Shown here one piece after another: positions 8,040-16,081 of a DNA stretch of 25,523 nt (position 1 is its first letter; the number at the start of each line of letters is the position of its first letter). The notes under the pieces are model-generated. The model made no database searches and was not told the origin of the DNA. It saw nothing but the letters and a program-made list of their open reading frames with translations. The position numbers and the translations under genes are program-made. The DNA is from UBA4582 sp047630175 (lineage in GTDB: Bacteria; Pseudomonadota; Gammaproteobacteria; Pseudomonadales; Azotimanducaceae): positions 1 to 25,523 of the forward strand of contig JBLHVI010000044.1 of assembly GCA_047630175.1 (NCBI GenBank), given 5' to 3'.

Positions 8040-8066
8040 CGGCATTTATGCCGGTATGATTTTTTT
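8040..8066 (+). terminator. Weak hairpin with T-run between mrdB and mltB
   Basis: CGGCA and TGCCG (8040-8044 and 8049-8053) form a five-pair stem with loop TTTA, followed six bases later by seven Ts (8060-8066). The short stem and the gap before the T-run make it at best a partial attenuator inside the operon. Confidence 0.25.
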
Positions 8067-8077
8067 CGCGAGGCATT

Positions 8078-9136
8078 ATGTATTTACCCGCTAGCATAAA
8101 CATTCCCGCCATTGCGCTGGCTGCGCTTCTAGGCCTAGGCAGTAGCGTCTTATCGGCGCCCAGTAAGGCTGCGGGTGATTATGCGCACAGGCCCGAAGTC
8201 AGCGCATTTATCGACGAAATGGTCACAACCGAAGGCTTTGACGCGGCGACGCTTGGGTCAGTGTTTGCGGCGGCGAAATTTCAGCAACCTATTGTCGATG
8301 CCATATCTCGTCCTGCTGAAAAGGTCCTGACGTGGCGAACCTATCAAGATATTTTTCTGACGGACACGCGGGTCAGTAAGGGTCGAGAGTTTATGCAACG
8401 TCAGCATGAGGCGCTGTCGAGAGCAACTGCAGCGCATGGTGTACCTGCCGAAGTGATTACTGCCATCATCGGCGTTGAAACACTGTACGGCACCCGCAAA
8501 GGTAGTTGGCGGGTGATCGATGCGCTGTCAACGTTGGCTTTTGATTATTCGCCTCGGGCGAAATTCTTTCGTAGCGAGCTCAAGCATTTTCTGTTGTTAG
8601 CCCGTGAAGAGAATGTTGACCCTCTGCTCCCGGTTGGATCCTATGCTGGTGCCATGGGCTATGGTCAGTTTATCGCCAGCAGCTATCGGCATTACGCGAT
8701 TGATTTTGACGGCGATGGCAAGCGAGACATTTGGGAAAATCCCGTCGATGCAATCGGCAGCGTCGCCAACTATCTGGCAGAGCACGGTTGGCAGGCAAGT
8801 GGCGCTGTGACCCTGCAAACATCGGTGCCGGCAGCAGAGCTTGAGGATGCTTACAGTGGTAAACTCAAGCCATCGATCAGTCTCGCTGAGCTGGCAGAGC
8901 GTGGTATGGATATTTCTACAGCAACGGCGTACTCGCCGACCGCCGCGGGCAACCTTGCTGGTACCAAGGTTGCACCTATAAGGCTTGAGGGTAAGCAAGG
9001 CCCTGAATACTGGATCGGCTTTAAAAATTTTTACGTGATCACGCGATATAACCACAGTAATTTGTATGCCATGGCCGTGCACCAACTTAGTCAACGTTTG
9101 CGTGATGATTCCATCGCGAGTGGGCCTGCACGTTAG
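8078..9136 (+). CDS. mltB: Lytic murein transglycosylase B
   Basis: Cleaves the MurNAc-GlcNAc bond of peptidoglycan with formation of 1,6-anhydro-MurNAc (GH103 family), opening the wall for new strands. The catalytic glutamate is E134 in IIGVETLYG; further family motifs are SYAGAMGYGQF and the DFDGDGKRDIW loop, and the C-terminal part keeps FKNFYVITRYN followed by SNLYAMAV. The 352-residue protein starts with a plausible cleavable signal peptide but has no lipobox cysteine, so it is more like the soluble SltB form than lipoprotein MltB. Shine-Dalgarno GCGAGG lies close to the ATG. Confidence 0.96.
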   Translation: MYLPASINIPAIALAALLGLGSSVLSAPSKAAGDYAHRPEVSAFIDEMVTTEGFDAATLGSVFAAAKFQQPIVDAISRPAEKVLTWRTYQDIFLTDTRVSKGREFMQRQHEALSRATAAHGVPAEVITAIIGVETLYGTRKGSWRVIDALSTLAFDYSPRAKFFRSELKHFLLLAREENVDPLLPVGSYAGAMGYGQFIASSYRHYAIDFDGDGKRDIWENPVDAIGSVANYLAEHGWQASGAVTLQTSVPAAELEDAYSGKLKPSISLAELAERGMDISTATAYSPTAAGNLAGTKVAPIRLEGKQGPEYWIGFKNFYVITRYNHSNLYAMAVHQLSQRLRDDSIASGPAR

Positions 9137-9179
9137 CATTGTTGGTGTCCAAAACATTGATCAGTCGACAAAAGCACTG

Positions 9180-10094
9180 ATGCGTTCACTGATAAGTTGC
9201 TTAACGTTGGTGCTGATCACGAGTGGCTGCACGTTGAGTGGACCTATGAATTGGCCGTTGCGGTCTGCACCAAAATCAACGGAGCAGTCTTCACCTACTC
9301 CACAGTCGTCATCAGCGGGGCCGTTAAAGAGTCACACGCGCGGTAATAAGAGTCCTTACCAAGTTTTTGGTAAAACGTATCATGTGATGCCAAGCAGTCT
9401 GGGTTATGTTGAGATTGGCATTGCCTCATGGTACGGCAAGAAATTTCACGGTCGTCTGACATCCAATGGGGAAGTCTATGACATGTATCAAATCAGTGCG
9501 GCGCATAAGGCGTTGCCGCTGCCCAGCGTGGTGCGAGTGACTAACCTTGATAATGGTCGGAAAGTAATTGTCAGGGTCAATGATCGCGGTCCATTCCATT
9601 CTGACCGGGTGATTGATCTGTCGTATCAGGCAGCGCTGGCGCTAGGGTTTACGGAACAAGGGACGGCACCTGTCGTGATTGAGGCGATTGACGAGCAAAA
9701 TTATCCAGGGCAGACGGCGGTGCCGGTGCACCATGAATCTTTCTATCTGCAGGTCGGCGCTTTCTCTAATGCCGGTGGTGCGCAACAACTATTGGCTGCG
9801 ATTAATGGTTTGATGGTGCAATACGAGCAGATCGTTGACGCCCGTATCTTAGAAAGTGAGCTGAAAATAGAGTTAAAAAGCGATCCGAGCGGTGAGTTGA
9901 AAGGTGCGTTAGATAAAGAAGTGACCTATGAACACACGAATGAACAAAAGGATGAGACTGCTCATAAGGTTCTTCATAAGGTTCTCCATAAAGTATGGCT
10001 CGGGCCGATCAAGACCGAGGCTGACAGGGACACCATTGCTCAGATAGTCCAGACGCATAACCTTGGGGTCCCGATACGGGTCAAGGTTGATTAA
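9180..10094 (+). CDS. rlpA: Septal ring lytic transglycosylase RlpA
   Basis: Outer-membrane lipoprotein that, in P. aeruginosa, cleaves denuded glycan at septa. ATG at 9180 gives a signal peptide ending LVLITSGC, a relaxed lipobox (threonine at -3); the open frame extends upstream to 9066 but that part overlaps mltB. The double-psi beta-barrel runs from GIASWYGKKFHG to about residue 180, with H109 (AAHKALPLP) and D135 (VNDRGPF) spaced 26 apart like the known catalytic pair. The C-terminal SPOR domain (186-304; FYLQVGAFSN to WLGPI) binds denuded glycan, but here about 45 hydrophilic residues are inserted in its middle, including HKVLHKVLHKV (262-272). Confidence 0.95.
   Translation: MRSLISCLTLVLITSGCTLSGPMNWPLRSAPKSTEQSSPTPQSSSAGPLKSHTRGNKSPYQVFGKTYHVMPSSLGYVEIGIASWYGKKFHGRLTSNGEVYDMYQISAAHKALPLPSVVRVTNLDNGRKVIVRVNDRGPFHSDRVIDLSYQAALALGFTEQGTAPVVIEAIDEQNYPGQTAVPVHHESFYLQVGAFSNAGGAQQLLAAINGLMVQYEQIVDARILESELKIELKSDPSGELKGALDKEVTYEHTNEQKDETAHKVLHKVLHKVWLGPIKTEADRDTIAQIVQTHNLGVPIRVKVD
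9963..9998 (+). repeat. rlpA: 12-base tandem repeat inside rlpA
   Basis: Three units: CATAAGGTTCTT, CATAAGGTTCTC and the diverged CATAAAGTATGG. They encode HKVL HKVL HKVW at the end of the insert in the SPOR domain. The unit is a multiple of three, so gain or loss keeps the frame. Confidence 0.9.
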
Positions 10095-10116
10095 TTTATT
10101 AAAAAGTAGAGGTCTC

Positions 10117-11310
10117 ATGATTTCACGACGGCTTTCCAGGTTTTGCTTCGCTACGTCATTCGCTGCGTCTTGCGCATTGGTCTCTGTAGGGGTGCAGGCC
10201 GAGCCACGTATCATTCCTGCACCGCCCCAGCTAGCGGCAGAAGGCTACCTGTTGATGGACGCTGACACGGGTGAGATTTTGGTTGAAAATAACAGTGGTG
10301 AGCGACTGCCGCCGGCCAGCTTAACCAAGATCATGACCAGCTATATCGTCGCCGAGGAGCTCGATCGCGGTACCTTGAGCCCTGATGAAGACGTGAATAT
10401 CAGTGTTAAAGCTTGGCGTATGGAAGGCTCCCGGATGTTTATTCAGGAGGGCACAAAAGTAAAGGTGGGTGATCTGATGAGCGGGGTCATTATTCAATCG
10501 GGTAATGACGCCAGCGTTGCGCTAGCGGAACATATTGCCGGTAGCGAAGAAGCCTTTGCCGATGTCATGAATCAGCAGGCACAGCGGTTGGGTATGCTCG
10601 ACTCGCATTTCATGAATGTCACGGGCCTGCCCTCGGAAGAACACTACACCACGGCGAACGACTTGGCTCTCCTGACGGTCTCCCTGATTCGCGATCACCC
10701 GAGTCACTACGGTCTTTATTCCGAAAAGTACTTCACCTATAACGATATTCGTCAGCCAAATCGCAATACGCTGTTGTGGCGTGACAAGTCAGTTGATGGC
10801 GTTAAAACGGGGCACACAGAGGCTGCAGGCTATTGTCTCGTCGCTTCGGCTAAGCGCGACAATATGCGTCTGGTGTCTGTAGTGATGGGTGCCAGTTCAG
10901 AAGAAGCCCGCGCGACTGAGAGCCAGAAGCTACTGACCTATGGGTTTCGATATTATGAGACTTTGCATCTCTATCGTGCGCAAGAATCGCTGAATGAGGT
11001 CAGAGTCTGGGGCGGCGCAAAACCAAAGTTACAACTCGGCCTGGCGGATAAAGTCGCGGTTACCATTCCACGTGGTGCGAAAGACAACCTGGCGGCAAGC
11101 ATGGATATAGACAGCGTCATCAATGCCCCGATCATAGTCAACCAACAGCTAGGGATCCTTACGGTCAGTCTCGATGGCGAAACAGTTTTTGAGGCGCCGC
11201 TGGTAGCGCTGTCGGCGATTGACGAGGCCGGGTTTTTCCAGCGGTTGTGGGATTCAGTGTCGCTGTTTCTGTTGCAGCTGCTCGGGGGCGACCCGTTGAA
11301 GCCTGTCTAA
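10117..11310 (+). CDS. dacA: D-alanyl-D-alanine carboxypeptidase (PBP5/6 type)
   Basis: Periplasmic low-molecular-weight penicillin-binding protein that removes the terminal D-Ala of pentapeptides, limiting cross-linking. The 397-residue precursor has a signal peptide (basic MISRRLSRF, hydrophobic core, cleavage near VQA-EP), the catalytic SLTK (S68, K71), SGN (128-130) and KTG (230-232), a beta-rich C-terminal PBP5 domain, and a C-terminal amphipathic helix (FFQRLWDSVSLFLLQLLGG) that anchors it to the inner membrane. I chose ATG at 10117, six bases after AGAGG; an upstream in-frame start at 10063 lies within rlpA and would spoil the signal peptide. Confidence 0.97.
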   Translation: MISRRLSRFCFATSFAASCALVSVGVQAEPRIIPAPPQLAAEGYLLMDADTGEILVENNSGERLPPASLTKIMTSYIVAEELDRGTLSPDEDVNISVKAWRMEGSRMFIQEGTKVKVGDLMSGVIIQSGNDASVALAEHIAGSEEAFADVMNQQAQRLGMLDSHFMNVTGLPSEEHYTTANDLALLTVSLIRDHPSHYGLYSEKYFTYNDIRQPNRNTLLWRDKSVDGVKTGHTEAAGYCLVASAKRDNMRLVSVVMGASSEEARATESQKLLTYGFRYYETLHLYRAQESLNEVRVWGGAKPKLQLGLADKVAVTIPRGAKDNLAASMDIDSVINAPIIVNQQLGILTVSLDGETVFEAPLVALSAIDEAGFFQRLWDSVSLFLLQLLGGDPLKPV

Positions 11311-11388
11311 ACCGGGGTGGCCTGTTTGCCAGCCGGCTAGTGTCATTACTTATTGTAAATTTTAAAGCTATTCAATGTAGGTTATCCA

Positions 11389-11664
11389 ATGAGCGATGAA
11401 CCGTTACCACCACCCGTTATTGAGTTCCCCTGTGATTACCCTATCAAGGTGATCGCTGACAGCCATGCGAATCTTGTCTCTCAGGTAGTGACGATTCTGC
11501 GCCGCTACGATGCAAACCTGTCGTTGGCTCGAATAAAAGAGCGACCCAGCAAAAAGGGCAACTACACGGCGGTGACGGTTTTCATCACGGCCACTGGCGA
11601 GCCGCAACTCAAGGCGCTATTCGAAGAGTTCAAGACGCACCCTTGGGTGCGGATGGTGTTGTAG
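11389..11664 (+). CDS. ybeD: YbeD/DUF493 family protein
   Basis: A 91-residue protein matching E. coli YbeD in length and pattern: IEFPCDYPIKVIAD near the start, SKKGNYTAVTVFITAT in the middle and WVRMVL at the end. The fold is ACT-like (ferredoxin-type alpha/beta), suggesting an allosteric or regulatory part; a link to lipoate metabolism is inferred only from its constant place between dacA and lipB. It lies three bases before lipB. Confidence 0.95.
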   Translation: MSDEPLPPPVIEFPCDYPIKVIADSHANLVSQVVTILRRYDANLSLARIKERPSKKGNYTAVTVFITATGEPQLKALFEEFKTHPWVRMVL

Positions 11665-11667
11665 CGC

Positions 11668-12327
11668 GTGGCAACGCTTATCGTTCGCGAGGAGTTTTCG
11701 CAGCCGCAAGACTATGCCAGTACCTGGTCAGCTATGCGTAATTTTACGGACAAGCGTGATGCGAGCACACCGGATGAACTTTGGTGGCTTGAGCATCCTG
11801 CGGTCTTTACTCAGGGCCAAGCGGGCAAGGCCGAACACATTCTGGCCGCTGGAGATATCGCCGTAGTGCCGACCGATCGCGGTGGTCAGGTGACCTACCA
11901 TGGTCCGGGGCAGTTGGTGGGTTATTTATTGCTCGACCTGCGGCGCCTTGAGTTGGGGGTGCGTGCGTTGGTGTCAGCCATTGAGACCGCCATTGTTGAC
12001 CTGCTACTCGATCATGGCGTGGTTGCCGTTGCCCGGCGCGATGCGCCCGGCGTGTATGTGGACGGTCGCAAGATAGCAGCACTCGGCCTGCGTGTTCGGC
12101 GGGGTTGCACCTATCATGGTCTAAGCTTAAATGTAGCAACGGACCTAGAACCCTTTACTCGGATTAACCCTTGCGGTTATCAGGGACTAGAGGTGACCCG
12201 CTGTATTGACTTGGGAATTACTGCCGATACGATGAGCTTGGCGGCGCAACTCACCTCGCACCTAGTCCGCCGGTTCGGGTATGATACGGTCTCGTCGGCA
12301 GGGCTGATCCATGCGGTCGACGGCTAA
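11668..12327 (+). CDS. lipB: Octanoyl-[acyl carrier protein]:protein N-octanoyltransferase
   Basis: Moves the octanoyl group from acyl carrier protein to lipoyl domains of 2-oxo acid dehydrogenases and the glycine cleavage H protein, the first step of lipoate synthesis. The 219-residue protein shows RGGQVTYHGPGQLVGY, K135 in GRKIAALGLRV and C169 in INPCGYQGL, the Cys/Lys catalytic pair of the family. Start is GTG at 11668, three bases after ybeD; no earlier in-frame ATG is free. lipA follows 44 bases later. Confidence 0.97.
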   Translation: MATLIVREEFSQPQDYASTWSAMRNFTDKRDASTPDELWWLEHPAVFTQGQAGKAEHILAAGDIAVVPTDRGGQVTYHGPGQLVGYLLLDLRRLELGVRALVSAIETAIVDLLLDHGVVAVARRDAPGVYVDGRKIAALGLRVRRGCTYHGLSLNVATDLEPFTRINPCGYQGLEVTRCIDLGITADTMSLAAQLTSHLVRRFGYDTVSSAGLIHAVDG

Positions 12328-12371
12328 GTACAAGATGGATTACTAACCCTTTTTATTGAGATGAGCGATAC

Positions 12372-13328
12372 GTGGCCAGAGACGAGCGAAATAGACTGAT
12401 TGAAGGTGAAAAACTCCGCGGTGCTGACAAGGTGCGGCGTATTCCCGTCAAGGTGATTCCGACAGATACGATGCTGCGCAAGCCCGATTGGATCCGCGTG
12501 CGGATAGCCGCAAACGGCGAAGTTGGTCGAATCAAGCAAATTTTGCGCAAGCGTAAGCTGGCCTCCGTTTGCGAGGAGGCGTCTTGCCCGAATATTTCAG
12601 AGTGCTTTTCGCACGGCACGGCGACTTTCATGATCATGGGTGAGATATGCACCCGGCGTTGTCCTTTCTGCGATGTCGCTCACGGTAAACCCAATGCGTT
12701 AGATGCCGACGAGCCTCGCCAACTGGCGGAAGCAGTGATGGAACTGAAGCTCAAATATGTTGTGATCACCTCCGTCGACCGTGACGACCTTAAGGACAGT
12801 GGCGCTGGTCATTTTGTTGATGTCATTCGTGAGGTACGTCGTCAATCACCTTTGACGAAAGTCGAAGTGTTGGTGCCGGACTTTCGCGGTCGCATGGACA
12901 TCGCTCTAGAAAAGCTCGGGGCGGAGCCGCCCGATGTGTTCAACCACAATTTGGAAACGGTGCCGCGTCTATATAAGAAAGCACGACCGGGTGCAGACTA
13001 CGATTGGTCGCTGCAATTGCTGCAACGCTTTAAGGCGATTCAGCCCGATGTGCCCACGAAATCTGGGCTGATGTTAGGCTTGGGCGAGACGATCGACGAG
13101 GTGAAGCAGGTGATGGCCGATCTTCGTCGGCACGATGTGAATATGCTAACGCTTGGCCAATACCTGCAACCCAGTCGTGATCATCTAGCGCTCGATCGCT
13201 ATGTGCATCCCGATGAGTTTGCTGATTTGAAAGAAGTGGGTGAGAAAATGGGATTCACTCATGTCGCCAGCGGGCCGCTGGTACGTTCTTCGTACCATGC
13301 TGATTTGCAGGCCAAAGGCGAGTTCTAG
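12372..13328 (+). CDS. lipA: Lipoyl synthase
   Basis: Radical SAM enzyme that inserts two sulfur atoms at C6 and C8 of the protein-bound octanoyl chain. The 318 residues show both iron-sulfur sites: the auxiliary cluster cysteines C67, C72 and C78 (CEEASCPNISEC), the radical SAM cysteines C93, C97 and C100 (CTRRCPFC), and the C-terminal RSSYH (305-309) that supplies the serine ligand. Start is GTG at 12372 behind GAGATGAG; an ATG at 12361 is in another frame and stops after 12 codons. It ends the plus-strand run and meets moeB tail to tail 23 bases away. Confidence 0.98.
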   Translation: MARDERNRLIEGEKLRGADKVRRIPVKVIPTDTMLRKPDWIRVRIAANGEVGRIKQILRKRKLASVCEEASCPNISECFSHGTATFMIMGEICTRRCPFCDVAHGKPNALDADEPRQLAEAVMELKLKYVVITSVDRDDLKDSGAGHFVDVIREVRRQSPLTKVEVLVPDFRGRMDIALEKLGAEPPDVFNHNLETVPRLYKKARPGADYDWSLQLLQRFKAIQPDVPTKSGLMLGLGETIDEVKQVMADLRRHDVNMLTLGQYLQPSRDHLALDRYVHPDEFADLKEVGEKMGFTHVASGPLVRSSYHADLQAKGEF

Positions 13329-13351
13329 AGGGCTCATGCTGCGCGCTGGCG

Positions 13352-14098
13352 CTAGTGCTTACCACAGGCAGTGCAGGTTGGATTCTTCGGAAGTTTGAGT
13401 TTGCGCCAGTCCATTTGGGCGGCGTCAAACACCAGCAGATATCCCGCCAGCGAGGTGCCAAAACCAGCTAACAGTTTCAACGCTTCCATGGCTTGTATGG
13501 TGCCGATAATTCCTACCACCGGCGCGGCTACACCGTTTTCTGCACAATTGAGAGCTTCGTCCGTCGCTTGTTGATACAGGCATCGATAGCAGGGAGCATC
13601 GGCTTGACTCGGGTCGACGACCATGACCTGACCCTGCAGTTTTACCGCCGCGCCCGACACCAATGGTGTGCGAGTGGCCAGGCAAGCATCATTGATGACA
13701 AAGCGCGTGTTGAAGTTGTCAGTACCGTCGATGACAACATCAACCCGGGCTAACAGTTCGGTCAGTGTGTCTTGGTTGAGGCGTGTGGCGATTATTTCAA
13801 CGTGGATCGTGGGGTTCAGATCTCGAATACTGTCGGCGGCAGAAGCCACCTTAAGTTGGCCAATGTCAGCTGTGCCGTGGGCTATTTGGCGTTGCAGATT
13901 GCTCAGCTCTACCGCGTCATCATCCGCTAGTATCAGCGTTCCAACCCCGGCGGCGGCGAGATAAAGCGCCACCGGGCAACCCAAACCCCCCAGTCCGATG
14001 ATCAGCGCGGTGCTACTGAGTAATTTCTCCTGCCCAGCAATGTCGATTTCCGGCAGCATAATCTGACGGTTGTAGCGCAACAGTTCTTGGTCATTCAT
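13352..14098 (-). CDS. moeB: Molybdopterin-synthase adenylyltransferase-like protein (ThiF/MoeB)
   Basis: E1-like enzyme that adenylates the C-terminal glycine of a ubiquitin-fold sulfur carrier (MoaD in molybdopterin synthesis; ThiS is the alternative). The 248 residues carry the nucleotide-binding GLGGLGCPVA (35-44), the RQ..NLQRQ region at 67-71, TDNFNTR (126-132) and two zinc-binding pairs, C170/C173 (CYRC) and C242/C245 (CTAC). No rhodanese domain is fused. Neither moaD nor thiS is in the window, so the partner is unseen; I use moeB because this is the usual gene after prmC. It starts two bases after the prmC stop. Confidence 0.9.
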   Translation of the reverse strand: MNDQELLRYNRQIMLPEIDIAGQEKLLSSTALIIGLGGLGCPVALYLAAAGVGTLILADDDAVELSNLQRQIAHGTADIGQLKVASAADSIRDLNPTIHVEIIATRLNQDTLTELLARVDVVIDGTDNFNTRFVINDACLATRTPLVSGAAVKLQGQVMVVDPSQADAPCYRCLYQQATDEALNCAENGVAAPVVGIIGTIQAMEALKLLAGFGTSLAGYLLVFDAAQMDWRKLKLPKNPTCTACGKH

Positions 14099-14100
14099 GT

Positions 14101-14994
14101 CTATGCCTCCTCAGCCGTGGTAGCGTTTGTTCGCTCAAAACTTTTCAGCTTGGCAAGAATGGCGCGGGGCTGTTGGTTTAAGTCTGCAAATGTCTGTATC
14201 TCGACGAAGCCCTGTTGCTGGAGTGCCACTACCAAGGTCTGTTGCTGGTCAAACCCGTGCTCTAGTAAGAGCTGGCCATTGGGTTTAAGGCAGCGCTGTG
14301 CTTCGCTGATAATCTGCAGTAGGTCGCCTAAACCATCATCATTTGCCACGAGCGCTGTTTGTGGTTCGAACGACAGGTCGGTCAAATGCGGATCTTCGGG
14401 GTGGATATAAGGTGGATTGGCGACAATAACATCGAAGCTTGTTGGCGCGAAAGCGGACAGCCAGTGCGCCTGTACCAGCTGCACATTGCCAGAGCTCCAG
14501 CGCCGGGCATTGTCTTGTGTAATGGCGAGCGTGGCTGCGTGCCTGTCTGTGGCGTAAATCCGCCAGGCGGGTCTTTCTCTGGCTAAGGCCAGAGCAATGG
14601 CACCCGTTCCGGTGCCTAGGTCAACCAGTTCAATCGGCTGGCTGGCTGGCAATGCGTCTAGCAGTATGTCTACGAGTAACTCTGTTTCGGGCCGTGGTAT
14701 CAGGGTAGCCGGGCTGACTAACAGGTCCATGTCCCAAAATCCTTGTGTACCCAACAGATAGGCGATGGGTTCGCCAGCCTCTCTGCGAACCAGTAATGAC
14801 TGAAACAGGTCGGTTTCCGCGAGCGTCAGCTGCTGATCATCGTGTGTCATTAACCAACTTCTGGTTTGATCCATGGCAGACATTAACAGCAGCTGGCAAT
14901 CGAGTTTGGGCGATGTGCTGATGGTGTTGAGTCTGTGCTGGCAGGCCAACGCTTCGCCGACAGTAGGGGTTGGCAGCGAGGCGCTGTTAGGCAT
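14101..14994 (-). CDS. prmC: Release factor glutamine methyltransferase
   Basis: Methylates the glutamine of the GGQ motif in release factors 1 and 2, raising termination efficiency. The 297-residue protein has an N-terminal helical bundle, the SAM-binding DLGTGTGAIAL (125-135) and the catalytic NPPY (193-196) that holds the glutamine amide. Its start overlaps the end of prfA by eight bases, so enzyme and substrate are encoded together. Confidence 0.97.
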   Translation of the reverse strand: MPNSASLPTPTVGEALACQHRLNTISTSPKLDCQLLLMSAMDQTRSWLMTHDDQQLTLAETDLFQSLLVRREAGEPIAYLLGTQGFWDMDLLVSPATLIPRPETELLVDILLDALPASQPIELVDLGTGTGAIALALARERPAWRIYATDRHAATLAITQDNARRWSSGNVQLVQAHWLSAFAPTSFDVIVANPPYIHPEDPHLTDLSFEPQTALVANDDGLGDLLQIISEAQRCLKPNGQLLLEHGFDQQQTLVVALQQQGFVEIQTFADLNQQPRAILAKLKSFERTNATTAEEA

Positions 14995-16081
14995 CGGTCT
15001 CTGAACCGAGCGAGCTTAAAAGGTCAGCCTGATGTTCTTGTACCAGTTGATCGATAATCGGCGCCAAGTCACCTGCCATTGTCTGGCTGAGGCGGTGCAA
15101 GGTCAGGTTGATACGATGGTCTGTTACTCGGCCATCGGGGAAATTATAAGTCCGGATTTTCTCAGACCGGTCGCCACTGCCGACCAAATTGCGCCGTTCC
15201 GCTGCTTGGGCATCGTCCTGCTTCTGTTGTGCTTGACTCATGATTTTGGCCTGCAGCAGGCTTAGCGCTCGGGCCTTGTTCTTGTGCTGGGAACGTTCAT
15301 CCTGGCATTCCACCACGATACCCGTGGGGATGTGCGTAAGACGCACGGCGGAGTCTGTTTTGTTGATGTGCTGACCGCCCGCGCCCGAAGCCCGATATGT
15401 GTCGACGCGCAAGTCGCTTCTCTCGATCTCAACCTCGTCTAGGGCTTCTACTTCAGGCATCACGGCGACCGTGCAGGCTGAAGTATGGATACGGCCCTGT
15501 GACTCAGTTTGGGGAACGCGCTGCACGCGATGCGCGCCAGACTCGAACTTCAGTAGGCCGAAGACGTTCTTGCCTTCGATACGGCTGATAATTTCTTTAT
15601 AGCCACCATGGTCGCCGCTACGTTCGGTGAGTATTTCAGCCCGCCAGCCCTGAGTTTCCGCAAAGCGCTGGTACATGCGTAACAGGTCGCCAGCGAACAA
15701 GGCTGCTTCGTCTCCACCGGTACCGGCGCGGATCTCAAGAAAGACATTGTGCGAGTCATTCGGGTCTTTAGGCAGCAGCAAGGTTTGCAGGTCACTATCG
15801 AGTTGCTCAATGCGCTCCTTCAAAGAGCCGAGCTCATCCTCGGCCATGGCGCGAATCTCTGGGTCCGTATCAGTGGCCATAGTTTGGGCTTCATCAAGTT
15901 CCGCCTGAGTCTGCTCGTATTGTCGAAAGCAGAACACTACCGGTTCAATTTCCGAATATTCCATGGAGTAGTTACGAAATGCTCCCTGGTCGGCAATGAC
16001 GTCGCTGTCGCTAAGCAAGGCGCCAAGGTCGACATAACGCTCAAGTAACTGCTCGAGCTTGGCTTTCAGTGATGCTTTCAT
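14987..16081 (-). CDS. prfA: Peptide chain release factor 1
   Basis: Recognises UAA and UAG in the ribosomal A site and triggers peptide release. The 364 residues include the GGQ motif (235-237 in SGAGGQHINK) and the codon-reading PxT tripeptide, here PQT (190-192 in RVPQTESQGRIHTS) where E. coli has PAT. Variation at the middle position is tolerated in the family. The ATG overlaps the hemA stop by four bases. Confidence 0.98.
   Translation of the reverse strand: MKASLKAKLEQLLERYVDLGALLSDSDVIADQGAFRNYSMEYSEIEPVVFCFRQYEQTQAELDEAQTMATDTDPEIRAMAEDELGSLKERIEQLDSDLQTLLLPKDPNDSHNVFLEIRAGTGGDEAALFAGDLLRMYQRFAETQGWRAEILTERSGDHGGYKEIISRIEGKNVFGLLKFESGAHRVQRVPQTESQGRIHTSACTVAVMPEVEALDEVEIERSDLRVDTYRASGAGGQHINKTDSAVRLTHIPTGIVVECQDERSQHKNKARALSLLQAKIMSQAQQKQDDAQAAERRNLVGSGDRSEKIRTYNFPDGRVTDHRINLTLHRLSQTMAGDLAPIIDQLVQEHQADLLSSLGSETDA

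Noticed and set aside
8597..9157. Minus-strand 186-codon frame inside mltB
   Set aside because: It lies fully opposite a conserved gene, has no family features and is a shadow of mltB codon usage.
11313..11337. Imperfect hairpin after dacA (CCGG..TGGC / GCCA.CCGG)
   Set aside because: It has a bulge and no T-run, so it is not supported as a terminator.
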